NCBI GenBank assembly: GCA_964589725.1
Contig: CAZPUJ010000162.1
Span: 1-6,014, forward strand
DNA: 6,014 bases
Reading direction: 5' to 3'
Source of the DNA: CAYSHJ01 sp964589725
Lineage (GTDB): Bacteria > Planctomycetota > Planctomycetia > Planctomycetales > Planctomycetaceae
A program made the translations under genes and the position numbers. Below, in pieces: positions 1-5,017 of this stretch; within the stretch, counting starts at the first letter, position 1; each line of letters begins with the position of its first letter. The notes under the pieces were generated by a model, which made no database searches, was not told the origin of the DNA, and saw only the letters and a list, made by a program, of their open reading frames with translations.

Positions 1-1
1 G

Positions 2-535
2 CCGAAGGACCGCAAACTGCGGCGCGATCTGGCCAAAGGCTATTACAACCTCGCGAATTTGGCCGTCGACAAGAACGATGCCGTTGCCGTCGAGAAAAAC
101 ATTCGCGAGGCCATCAAGTGGTACGACGAGTTGCTGCACGAAAAGCCGGACGACCTGGAAGACCAGCATCAACTCGCGTTGTGCCACCGGTTGTGGGCCG
201 ACTTGCAGGCCGCTCTGATCGCGACCGACGGTGCCGCACTCGTCGCGGCCATCGACGCGTATTCGCAGGCCCGCCGAGCCTTCGAACACATGGCCGCTCG
301 CAATCCGGCGATTCCGCGCTATCGCAGTGAACTTGCGGAACTCGTTTTGAATCTCGGCCAGTTGGAAGCTCAACGGCAACAGTACGAGGAATCACAGCGA
401 CTTCTGGAGGAAGCGGCAGGCCTGCTCGAAGACCTTGTGAGAGAAGTGCCGGACAGCACGGAATACTCGAAGTTGCGGAAAAAGGCTCAAGATTCGCTGC
501 GGCAGTTGGAAGCGATCCGAAAGGGATCGAGCTGA
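2..535 (+). CDS. TPR-repeat protein, C-terminal part (5' end outside window); possibly the tail of a Ser/Thr kinase
   Basis: The reading frame is open from the left edge to a TGA at 533-535, so this is a 3' fragment of 177 visible residues, not a gene starting at the TTG at position 59. It contains about three long-period helical repeats, at roughly residues 11-50, 55-103 and 109-155. Each has an L/Y-x-L first helix, a second helix with conserved Ala/Tyr, and a closing xxP (EKPDD, ARNPAI, REVPDS) typical of TPR units. The end is charged and helical, with no membrane segment. From family knowledge, repeats of this kind with 'A...Y..LLxxxPxxxxYRxxLA' spacing are common at the C-termini of planctomycete Ser/Thr protein kinases, where they mediate protein contacts. 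The kinase domain itself is not visible, so that assignment is inference; a stand-alone TPR protein is the alternative. The TPR fold is well supported, the function is not. Confidence 0.8.
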   Translation, partial: PKDRKLRRDLAKGYYNLANLAVDKNDAVAVEKNIREAIKWYDELLHEKPDDLEDQHQLALCHRLWADLQAALIATDGAALVAAIDAYSQARRAFEHMAARNPAIPRYRSELAELVLNLGQLEAQRQQYEESQRLLEEAAGLLEDLVREVPDSTEYSKLRKKAQDSLRQLEAIRKGSS

Positions 536-581
536 ACGGCGGTATTCTAAAGGGCATAAGCTCGACGCATCATCGGGACGA

Positions 582-593
582 AGACCGCGGTCT
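582..593. repeat. 12-base perfect palindrome
   Basis: AGACCGCGGTCT is a perfect 12-base palindrome 47 bases after the TPR stop codon. It sits inside a wider, weak inverted repeat (541-546 with 596-601). It could be a dimeric regulator site or the tip of an extended RNA structure. No T-tract follows it, so it is not a standard intrinsic terminator. Function unknown. Confidence 0.4.
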
Positions 594-620
594 GTAATAC
601 CTAGCACGGTCGAGACTGAC

Positions 621-681
621 ACTAACCCGAAGCGTCAGCGAGTGCCTGTTACCCCTGCGCTCGCTGACGCTTCGGGTTAGT
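621..681. repeat. REP/REPIN-like inverted repeat with 22-bp perfect arms
   Basis: The arms at 621-642 and 660-681 are perfect reverse complements over 22 bases. The core of the right arm reads CGCTGACGCTTCGGGTTAGT. The stem extends inward by a G-U wobble (643/659) and two G-C pairs (644-645 with 657-658), leaving a loop of about 11 bases at 646-656. There is no T-run on either side, so a classical rho-independent terminator is unlikely, although such a stem could still block or end transcription from the TPR gene. From memory, closely similar 'CTAACCCGAAGCG..AGCGAG' units recur between genes in many planctomycete genomes. That fits two head-to-head REP units (a REPIN) rather than a gene-specific structure. 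The structure is seen directly; the repeat-family identity is recollection and was not searched. Confidence 0.75.
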
Positions 682-880
682 ATGAAGCGTCCTCCAAATG
701 TGTCAGATGTGGCAGTGCGAGAGATAGCGCCAATTCGGCCTTGTCAGCACTCCGGCATTGTTGTAAACGCCGCGGCAAAATAGGCGTGCCAGCCATTCCC
801 AGCCCAAGTCTGTCGGCCAGAAATGCCGATAAACTCCTGGTTGTGGCTCATCAGGACGGAGCGACGCGAACTCAGGGAAC

Positions 881-885
881 GAGGA
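881..885 (+). promoter_or_regulatory. Ribosome binding site deciding the barrel-protein start
   Basis: GAGGA at 881-885 precedes a double ATG (889 and 892). Counting from GAGG, spacing is 4 bases to the first ATG and 7 to the second, so either or both could be used. No comparable site precedes the upstream in-frame ATG at 823. The site therefore supports starting at the signal peptide. Confidence 0.55.
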
Positions 886-888
886 CGA

Positions 889-2271
889 ATGATGTGCCGG
901 ACGGCGCTAGCGGCAACGCTGCTTTCGATCGCATTGATTGCTCTCGCCGAGGTCTCGGTCCAGGCGGATCAGCCGTCCAGCCAGCCTCGCCGTCGGGTTG
1001 TCGCCGACACCGCGCCGCTCAAGTCGACGGAAGGCGACCTAGAGCTTGAGCCATTCAAGCCCGTTCCGTCCGAACCGAATCAGTCCGAGAAAACTCAGTC
1101 CGAGCAAAATCCATTCGCGCCGTCCACGCCGCGGAACCCGTTCACGACGCTGCCGAACGGTCCCAACCAGCAGCCGTACTTGGCGCGGTTGTCGCGAGCA
1201 CCAGACCTGTTCGGCGATTACTACAATCCGCTGACAGTCGGCGTGAGTGTCCCGAGCGAAGGCGTGAATAGCCCGGGCGACATCACCAGCAATATCGCCA
1301 GCAACGTCATCGCTCGAGTTTCCTCGGGTTCCATCCTCGCCGATGTCCCTTTGGGAGGCGGAACGCGGCGTTACAAAAACGAGCACGCTCGGGCGTTGCC
1401 CACCGATCGCGTGTTTTTCTACTACAACCACTTTCATAACGCCTTGGAGATCAATCAAGGCGAGCCCGGAAGCCCCGGCCAAGCCAATGCGAACTCCTCG
1501 GTCGATCAGTTTACGCTGGGCTTCGAAAAGACGTTTCTCGATGGCATCTGGTCGGTCGATGTGCGAATGCCCTTCTCGGGCACGACCGACCTGGCCCTGA
1601 CGGACTGCCGGTTGAACTCAGACGGTGTCGGCAATTTGGCCGTCACGCTCAAGCGGCTGATGTACGCGGACGAATCGTTCGCGATCGCCCTGGGTCTGGC
1701 GGTCACCACTCCCACCGGCAGCGACGCGACGCTTTTCTTTCCCACACTGCCGGGCCGCGTCGACATCAGCAATGATTCCGTGCATCTGTTGCCCTATGCG
1801 GCCATCCAATTCACACCGGATGACAGTTGGTTTTTCACTGGCTTTCTGCAAGTGGACGTCGCGGCCAACGGCAACGAGGTCACCTTCACGAGTCCCGGTG
1901 CCCAGCAAACAGGACGGATTACCGAGCAAACGCTGATGTATCTGGACGGCGCGGCTGGCTACTGGTGGTTTCGGTCCGACGACAACGATGGACTGACCGG
2001 CGTGGCCTCGGTACTGGAGTTTCACTACACGACGACATTGAACGACGCTCAGGCCGCGCAGTCCCTCGGCACTCAGGATCCCCAGAACCCGGCCGGCATC
2101 CAGATCGGCAACGGAGCGAATCACGTCGACGTCGTCAACATGACTCTTGGTCTGCACACCGCGTGGTGGAACAACACCTTCGTCCGTGCGGCCGCAGTCC
2201 TCCCATTGCGCGACGGGACAAACCGCTTCTTCGACGCCGAAGCCCAAGTCTCGCTCATTCGGCGTTTCTAA
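889..2271 (+). CDS. Secreted probable outer-membrane beta-barrel protein
   Basis: The 460-residue product begins with a signal peptide: short basic n-region (MMCR), hydrophobic core at about residues 5-20, and an AxA-like site VQA before Asp27. Residues about 27-97 are a Pro/Ser/Glu/Gln-rich linker containing a three-fold imperfect pentapeptide (SEPNQ, SEKTQ, SEQNP; 61-75) and two NPF motifs. From about residue 110 the protein alternates short amphipathic strands with aromatic girdle residues and polar Asp/Asn/Gly loops (for example VFFYYNHFHNAL at 175-186, SWFFTGFLQVDV at 313-324, GYWWF at 357-361). It ends in SLIRRF. A C-terminal Phe on the last strand is the usual BAM recognition signature of outer-membrane barrels. 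I recognise the general type from planctomycete genomes but cannot name a family or substrate; a porin or structural barrel is plausible. No partner gene is adjacent. ATG 892 is an equally possible start; ATG 823 is rejected because it buries the signal peptide. Confidence 0.8.
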   Translation: MMCRTALAATLLSIALIALAEVSVQADQPSSQPRRRVVADTAPLKSTEGDLELEPFKPVPSEPNQSEKTQSEQNPFAPSTPRNPFTTLPNGPNQQPYLARLSRAPDLFGDYYNPLTVGVSVPSEGVNSPGDITSNIASNVIARVSSGSILADVPLGGGTRRYKNEHARALPTDRVFFYYNHFHNALEINQGEPGSPGQANANSSVDQFTLGFEKTFLDGIWSVDVRMPFSGTTDLALTDCRLNSDGVGNLAVTLKRLMYADESFAIALGLAVTTPTGSDATLFFPTLPGRVDISNDSVHLLPYAAIQFTPDDSWFFTGFLQVDVAANGNEVTFTSPGAQQTGRITEQTLMYLDGAAGYWWFRSDDNDGLTGVASVLEFHYTTTLNDAQAAQSLGTQDPQNPAGIQIGNGANHVDVVNMTLGLHTAWWNNTFVRAAAVLPLRDGTNRFFDAEAQVSLIRRF

Positions 2272-2396
2272 GGATTCCGGGAAACGTCGACCGGGTCGGG
2301 CCGCCGTTGCGTCACTCGCCCACCGACAACGTGCGCTGTGGCTCACACTCAGCTCGGCTGATGTTTCTCAATCACCACGTTGTCGAACGTCATCAC

Positions 2397-2422
2397 CCAG
2401 GGTTGCCGTTTCGCAACCCTGG
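2397..2422. terminator. Hairpin, possible terminator of the barrel gene
   Basis: CCAGGGTTGC (2397-2406) and GCAACCCTGG (2413-2422) form a perfect 10-bp stem with a 6-base loop (CGTTTC), 125 bases after the barrel stop codon. No T-tract follows on either strand, so this is not a canonical intrinsic terminator. It could be an RNA 3'-end stabiliser, a weak terminator or an inverted protein-binding site. The hairpin is certain; its role is inferred. Confidence 0.4.
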
Positions 2423-2514
2423 CATCAACGGCTTTGAGAGTTGTCGTGACGAAACCTCGTGCTTCCTCGGGGAATCGCGGGGCTCCGCCGTTTGTTTCAA
2501 AACCTTGACGTGAT

Positions 2515-2530
2515 TGGCACTGGCTTTGTT
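2515..2530 (+). promoter_or_regulatory. Candidate sigma-54 (-24/-12) promoter
   Basis: TGGCACTGGCTTTGTT aligns with the sigma-54 consensus TGGCACG-N4-TTGCW at the required spacing. The -24 half is TGGCAC (2515-2520) and the -12 half is TTGT (2526-2529). The one important departure is T instead of C in the near-invariant GC of the -12 element. Transcription would start near 2541, leaving a leader of about 58 bases before the regulator's ATG. The overlapping sigma-70-like TTGACG (2505-2510) lacks a matching -10. The downstream gene is itself a sigma-54 activator, which makes the site more plausible. Confidence 0.5.
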
Positions 2531-2587
2531 CAAGCTCCGAACACCCAGCGAAGTTCTTGCTGGCGCTGATTCCTTGGCGTGTTCGTC

Positions 2588-2591
2588 GGAG
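2588..2591 (+). promoter_or_regulatory. Ribosome binding site of the sigma-54 regulator
   Basis: GGAG at 2588-2591 lies 7 bases before ATG 2599. It fixes the start there rather than at the in-frame TTG at 2557, which would add 14 residues of no recognisable domain ahead of the first beta-strand. Confidence 0.65.
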
Positions 2592-2598
2592 CCTCGAC

Positions 2599-4026
2599 AT
2601 GAGCCAACCGATTGTGATCGTTTGCAGCCGCAACCCGATCTTCATTTCTGATCTTTCGTTGGCGTTGTCCGAACGCTTCGACGTCCTGGTCAGCGACACC
2701 ATACAACGGGCGGGTGAGCAATGTTTGCAACATTCCGCTCACGCTCTGATCGGCGACTTTCAAGTCGCGGCGGACGGCGGACATGCTCAAGAGTACGTCA
2801 TCACTCAGTTGCGGCAGCGACTGACGCAACTGGAGATCTTGCTGTTGACGGCGGACAACTGTCCCGAACCCCTCGAACGCCTGGTGGCCTGCGGCGGCGT
2901 GACCCACCTGCGCGGCAACGTCCCCACGGAACGTGTCGTCGCGTGGCTGAATGAGAAATGTCCGCAGTCGCCCGCAGCTTCGGCAGCGTTTTCTGACGCG
3001 AAGTCCGCGCGTGCAGGAGAGATCAAAGAGGCCGATACCGTTCTGCATGGCATCACTCGGCGGTTCGAAACCAGCACGCCGCAATTGCGGCGTATGTTGT
3101 CCGACTTGGAAGTCGCGGCTCAACACGATGTCACCGTGCTGTTGATCGGCGAGACCGGTTCGGGCAAGACGTATTTGGCGAATTTGATTCACGAAGTTTC
3201 GCCACGACGCAACGAAGCGTTCATGCATCTCGCCTGCGGAGCGTTGCCCAGCGAACTGATCGAAAGCGAACTTTTCGGACACGTGAAGGGCGCGTTCACA
3301 AGTGCTCACGCCGACAAAGAGGGTAAATTCGTAGCGGCCGGTCGCGGCACGATTCTGCTCGATGAAATCGACGTGCTTGGGCCGGACCAGCAAGTCAAGT
3401 TGCTCCGCGTCATCGAGACTGGCGAGTTTGAACCGGTCGGCTCAAACCGCACCTTGAAGTCGCAAGCGCGGTTGGTCGTGGCCAGCAACCTTGATCTCAA
3501 GCCGCTGGTCGAAAAGGGTCGCTTCCGACCGGACCTGTACTATCGGCTCAGCATGCTGAAGTTCGAAGTCGCTCCGTTACGCGAACGCAAGCCCGACATC
3601 GCCATGTTGGCTCGCAAGTTCATCCAGCAATCGGCGGCAAAGCACGGCATCAAGATCGAACAGATCGACGAAGGCCTATTCCACGCGTTGTACGGCTACC
3701 CGTGGCCCGGTAATGTGCGCGAATTGGAAAACGTCATGCAGCGAGCCGTGATTTACTGCCGCAACGGCGTGCTGACCGCCGACCAATTGCCGGCCGACAT
3801 CCTGTTGGGCAACGCGGGACCGACGAACGACCCGTCCGTGCAACTTCACGCCTCGATGGCTCAAAACGCCGCGACGCTCAACCGCCAAATCTCGCTCACG
3901 GAGCGAGACATCATCGAGCAGACTCTGCTGAAAAACAATTTCAGCCGCACCAACACAGCCAAGGAACTCGGCATCAGTCGCGTGACGCTCTACAACAAGA
4001 TGAAGAAGTACGGCATGTCGCAGTAG
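2599..4026 (+). CDS. Sigma-54-dependent transcriptional activator (NtrC-like) with degenerate receiver domain
   Basis: The 475-residue product is a bacterial enhancer-binding protein that would remodel RNA polymerase-sigma-54 by ATP hydrolysis. Residues 1-120 look like a receiver: beta-strand IVIVC (5-9), Asp53 at the usual phospho-acceptor place, and Thr84 after LLL. However, the acidic pair normally after the first strand is absent (CSRN) and the usual Lys-Pro is replaced near GNVP (106-109), so normal phosphorylation is doubtful. The AAA+ domain (about 155-400) has Walker A GETGSGKT (184-191), the sigma-54 contact loop GAFTSA (231-236; usual form GAFTGA), Walker B ILLDE (252-256), sensor I VVASN (293-297), Arg-rich GRFRPDLYYRLS (307-318) and sensor II WPGNVRELEN (369-378). 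A Fis-type HTH fills about 437-473 (TAKELGISRVTLYNKMKKYG at 453-472). Length is typical of the family. It has a good RBS and a candidate sigma-54 promoter upstream, so autoregulation is possible. The target genes cannot be told from the sequence. The class is secure; the signal sensed is unknown. Confidence 0.95.
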   Translation: MSQPIVIVCSRNPIFISDLSLALSERFDVLVSDTIQRAGEQCLQHSAHALIGDFQVAADGGHAQEYVITQLRQRLTQLEILLLTADNCPEPLERLVACGGVTHLRGNVPTERVVAWLNEKCPQSPAASAAFSDAKSARAGEIKEADTVLHGITRRFETSTPQLRRMLSDLEVAAQHDVTVLLIGETGSGKTYLANLIHEVSPRRNEAFMHLACGALPSELIESELFGHVKGAFTSAHADKEGKFVAAGRGTILLDEIDVLGPDQQVKLLRVIETGEFEPVGSNRTLKSQARLVVASNLDLKPLVEKGRFRPDLYYRLSMLKFEVAPLRERKPDIAMLARKFIQQSAAKHGIKIEQIDEGLFHALYGYPWPGNVRELENVMQRAVIYCRNGVLTADQLPADILLGNAGPTNDPSVQLHASMAQNAATLNRQISLTERDIIEQTLLKNNFSRTNTAKELGISRVTLYNKMKKYGMSQ

Positions 4027-4082
4027 CGCTCATCGTGACGCTCGCGATCAAATTCGCGATGAGGTCGAAAAAGTGCTCGACC
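4027..4082. terminator. Clustered short inverted repeats between converging genes
   Basis: The 131-base gap between the regulator (+) and the DUF4058 gene (-) has several small stems just after the regulator stop. CTCATCG (4029-4035) pairs with CGATGAG (4057-4063). TCGCGA (4042-4047) pairs with TCGCGA (4054-4059), which excludes the first pairing. GGTCGA (4063-4068) pairs with TCGACC (4077-4082). None is followed by a good T-run. They may form a bidirectional termination region, as expected between convergent genes, but each stem is only 6-7 bp and the call is weak. Confidence 0.25.
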
Positions 4083-4157
4083 GGTGGCGGGATTCGTGAT
4101 TGGCGAGGCCGTCAGTCGGCAGCAACACAACCCAGCCGCCGTGACTCTTCAAACTGG

Positions 4158-4937
4158 TCACCGCTGGGGCTTCAGCACTTCACGGACCCACTTGGCGGTC
4201 GCTTTGTCGGCCGGTGGCGTGATTGGACGGCGGTAGTCCAGCGAGTAGTCGTAGCCCGCGCGGTCGTAGAGGCCGTCGAACACCGCTTGCAGGTCGAGCG
4301 ACGCTTCGCGGTCTCCGGGGGACAGCGGAATAGGGATCGTCGGCAGGCGGTGCGGCAACGGCCAGGCATAAACGTCGGCATGGAGACGACGTTTTGCCCG
4401 GCAGACGAAGGCGTAGTAATCCCCCTCCGGCAGCGACTCGATGGTTGGTAAACGCGAGCCGCCTCGCAGCAAGTCCAGTTCGACAAGATTGGTTTTGCTT
4501 TGCAGGATTTCGTCGCGTTTGAGGAGGTATGCCTCACGTCCCTCGCTCCCTTCCCGCTTATTGGCCGGCGACAGGATTTCGATGACAGTGACCACTTCCG
4601 AGGAATTCATTTTCCGAATGACGAGATATTTCTCTCGCACCTCAATCGGGCCAGGGAATGTGCATTCCACCGGTTCGAGAACGGCGGTCGCTGACGCGGT
4701 CCCGCTGCGGCGCGCGGTTCTTCGCCGTGCGTGCCGAACGACAGTCAGATCGGGACGAATGAGTTGCGGGTCGTCGAAGGGATGTTCGACATAAACACGC
4801 CGCTCGGTTCGCACCAGGTAATCGGGACGCAGGTCTGGAACCAGGGCGTCTGAAATCGCCGTGATGAGCCGGCTATGAAAATCCTCCCACTCGTAGCCTT
4901 CAATAAACGGGTCCATTCCGGGAAAGACGCAGGGCAT
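4158..4937 (-). CDS. DUF4058 family protein
   Basis: The 259-residue product starts MPCVFPGMDPFIE, the characteristic opening of DUF4058 proteins (PFPGMDP..E followed by W/F-x-DFH). This start has GGGAG 8 bases upstream; a TTG 21 bases earlier is in frame but less likely. Length is about that of a complete family member. Conserved blocks are WEDFHSRLI (17-25), RPDLTVV (61-67), VIEILSPANK (118-127), Lys140 and LVELDLLRGG (151-160). The family is known from planctomycetes and cyanobacteria, and I know of no established function. The block order RPD, ExLSP, K, VELD resembles Uma2/DUF820 proteins of the PD-(D/E)XK nuclease superfamily (PD, ExLSP, K, LVD), so a nuclease-like fold is my inference. 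There is no signal peptide or membrane segment, so it is probably cytoplasmic. It lies 80 bp downstream of the SNF2 helicase gene on the same strand and may share its transcript. Confidence 0.9.
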   Translation of the reverse strand: MPCVFPGMDPFIEGYEWEDFHSRLITAISDALVPDLRPDYLVRTERRVYVEHPFDDPQLIRPDLTVVRHARRRTARRSGTASATAVLEPVECTFPGPIEVREKYLVIRKMNSSEVVTVIEILSPANKREGSEGREAYLLKRDEILQSKTNLVELDLLRGGSRLPTIESLPEGDYYAFVCRAKRRLHADVYAWPLPHRLPTIPIPLSPGDREASLDLQAVFDGLYDRAGYDYSLDYRRPITPPADKATAKWVREVLKPQR

Positions 4938-4945
4938 GGCGGTAA

Positions 4946-4950
4946 CTCCC
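4946..4950 (-). promoter_or_regulatory. Ribosome binding site of the DUF4058 gene
   Basis: On the minus strand GGGAG (plus-strand CTCCC, 4946-4950) lies 8 bases before the ATG at 4937. It decides that start over the in-frame TTG at 4958, which sits upstream of the site. It lies in the 80-base gap after the helicase stop codon, where no hairpin terminator is evident; this fits co-transcription. Confidence 0.7.
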
Positions 4951-5017
4951 GATTCCAAAAACGATGCGACAACGGAGGTGATCGTATCGAACCGTCACGG
5001 GTCTGCCGACCACGAAA

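Larger units (their letters stand above)
536..888. other. Intergenic region between the TPR gene and the barrel gene
   Basis: About 350 bases without a convincing gene. It holds a 12-base perfect palindrome at 582-593, flanked by a short inverted repeat (GGTATT 541-546 and AATACC 596-601), followed by the long hairpin at 621-681. The only sigma-70-like pair I see ahead of the barrel gene is TTGTCA (741-746), a 17-base spacer and TAAACG (764-769). The -10 matches the consensus poorly, so I do not annotate it as a promoter. An ATG at 823 is in frame with the barrel gene but would place about 22 charged residues ahead of the signal peptide. The stretch 823-888 is therefore treated as leader sequence. 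Confidence 0.6.
2272..2598. other. Intergenic region between barrel and regulator genes
   Basis: A 327-base region with no supported gene. It contains a 10-bp hairpin (2397-2422) and a candidate sigma-54 promoter (2515-2530). On the minus strand a frame is open from inside the regulator gene to a TGA at 2349-2351. Its last 60 or so codons read rather like protein (…WVMTFDNVVIEKHQPS), but it has no start codon within the gap and may be a decayed gene end. The TTG at 2557 is an in-frame upstream start for the regulator and is rejected in favour of ATG 2599. Confidence 0.6.

Noticed and set aside
114..557. 147-codon minus-strand frame opposite the TPR gene
   Set aside because: Arg/Pro/Ser-rich text typical of antisense frames in GC-rich DNA; the plus strand has clear TPR repeats.
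741..769. TTGTCA-17-TAAACG as a sigma-70 promoter for the barrel gene
   Set aside because: The -10 matches only three of six bases; such pairs are expected by chance in 350 bases.
769..791. Minus-strand TGGCACG (785-791) and TTGC (775-778), resembling a sigma-54 promoter
   Set aside because: The two halves are 6 bases apart instead of 4. Sigma-54 tolerates little spacing change, and no gene lies downstream on that strand.
823..888. Upstream ATG extending the barrel protein by 22 residues
   Set aside because: It adds a charged stretch before the signal peptide, and it lacks a clear ribosome binding site, whereas GAGGA precedes the double ATG at 889/892.
1618..2346. 242-codon minus-strand frame opposite the barrel gene
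   Set aside because: No domain recognised, Arg/Gly/Val-rich; a shadow of the well-supported secreted barrel gene.
2530..3393. 287-codon minus-strand frame opposite the sigma-54 regulator
   Set aside because: The plus strand encodes unmistakable Walker A, Walker B and HTH motifs; the antisense frame has no recognisable motif.
4035..4451. 138-codon plus-strand frame after the regulator
   Set aside because: Most of it overlaps the DUF4058 gene in antisense, and it has no recognisable domain or ribosome binding site.
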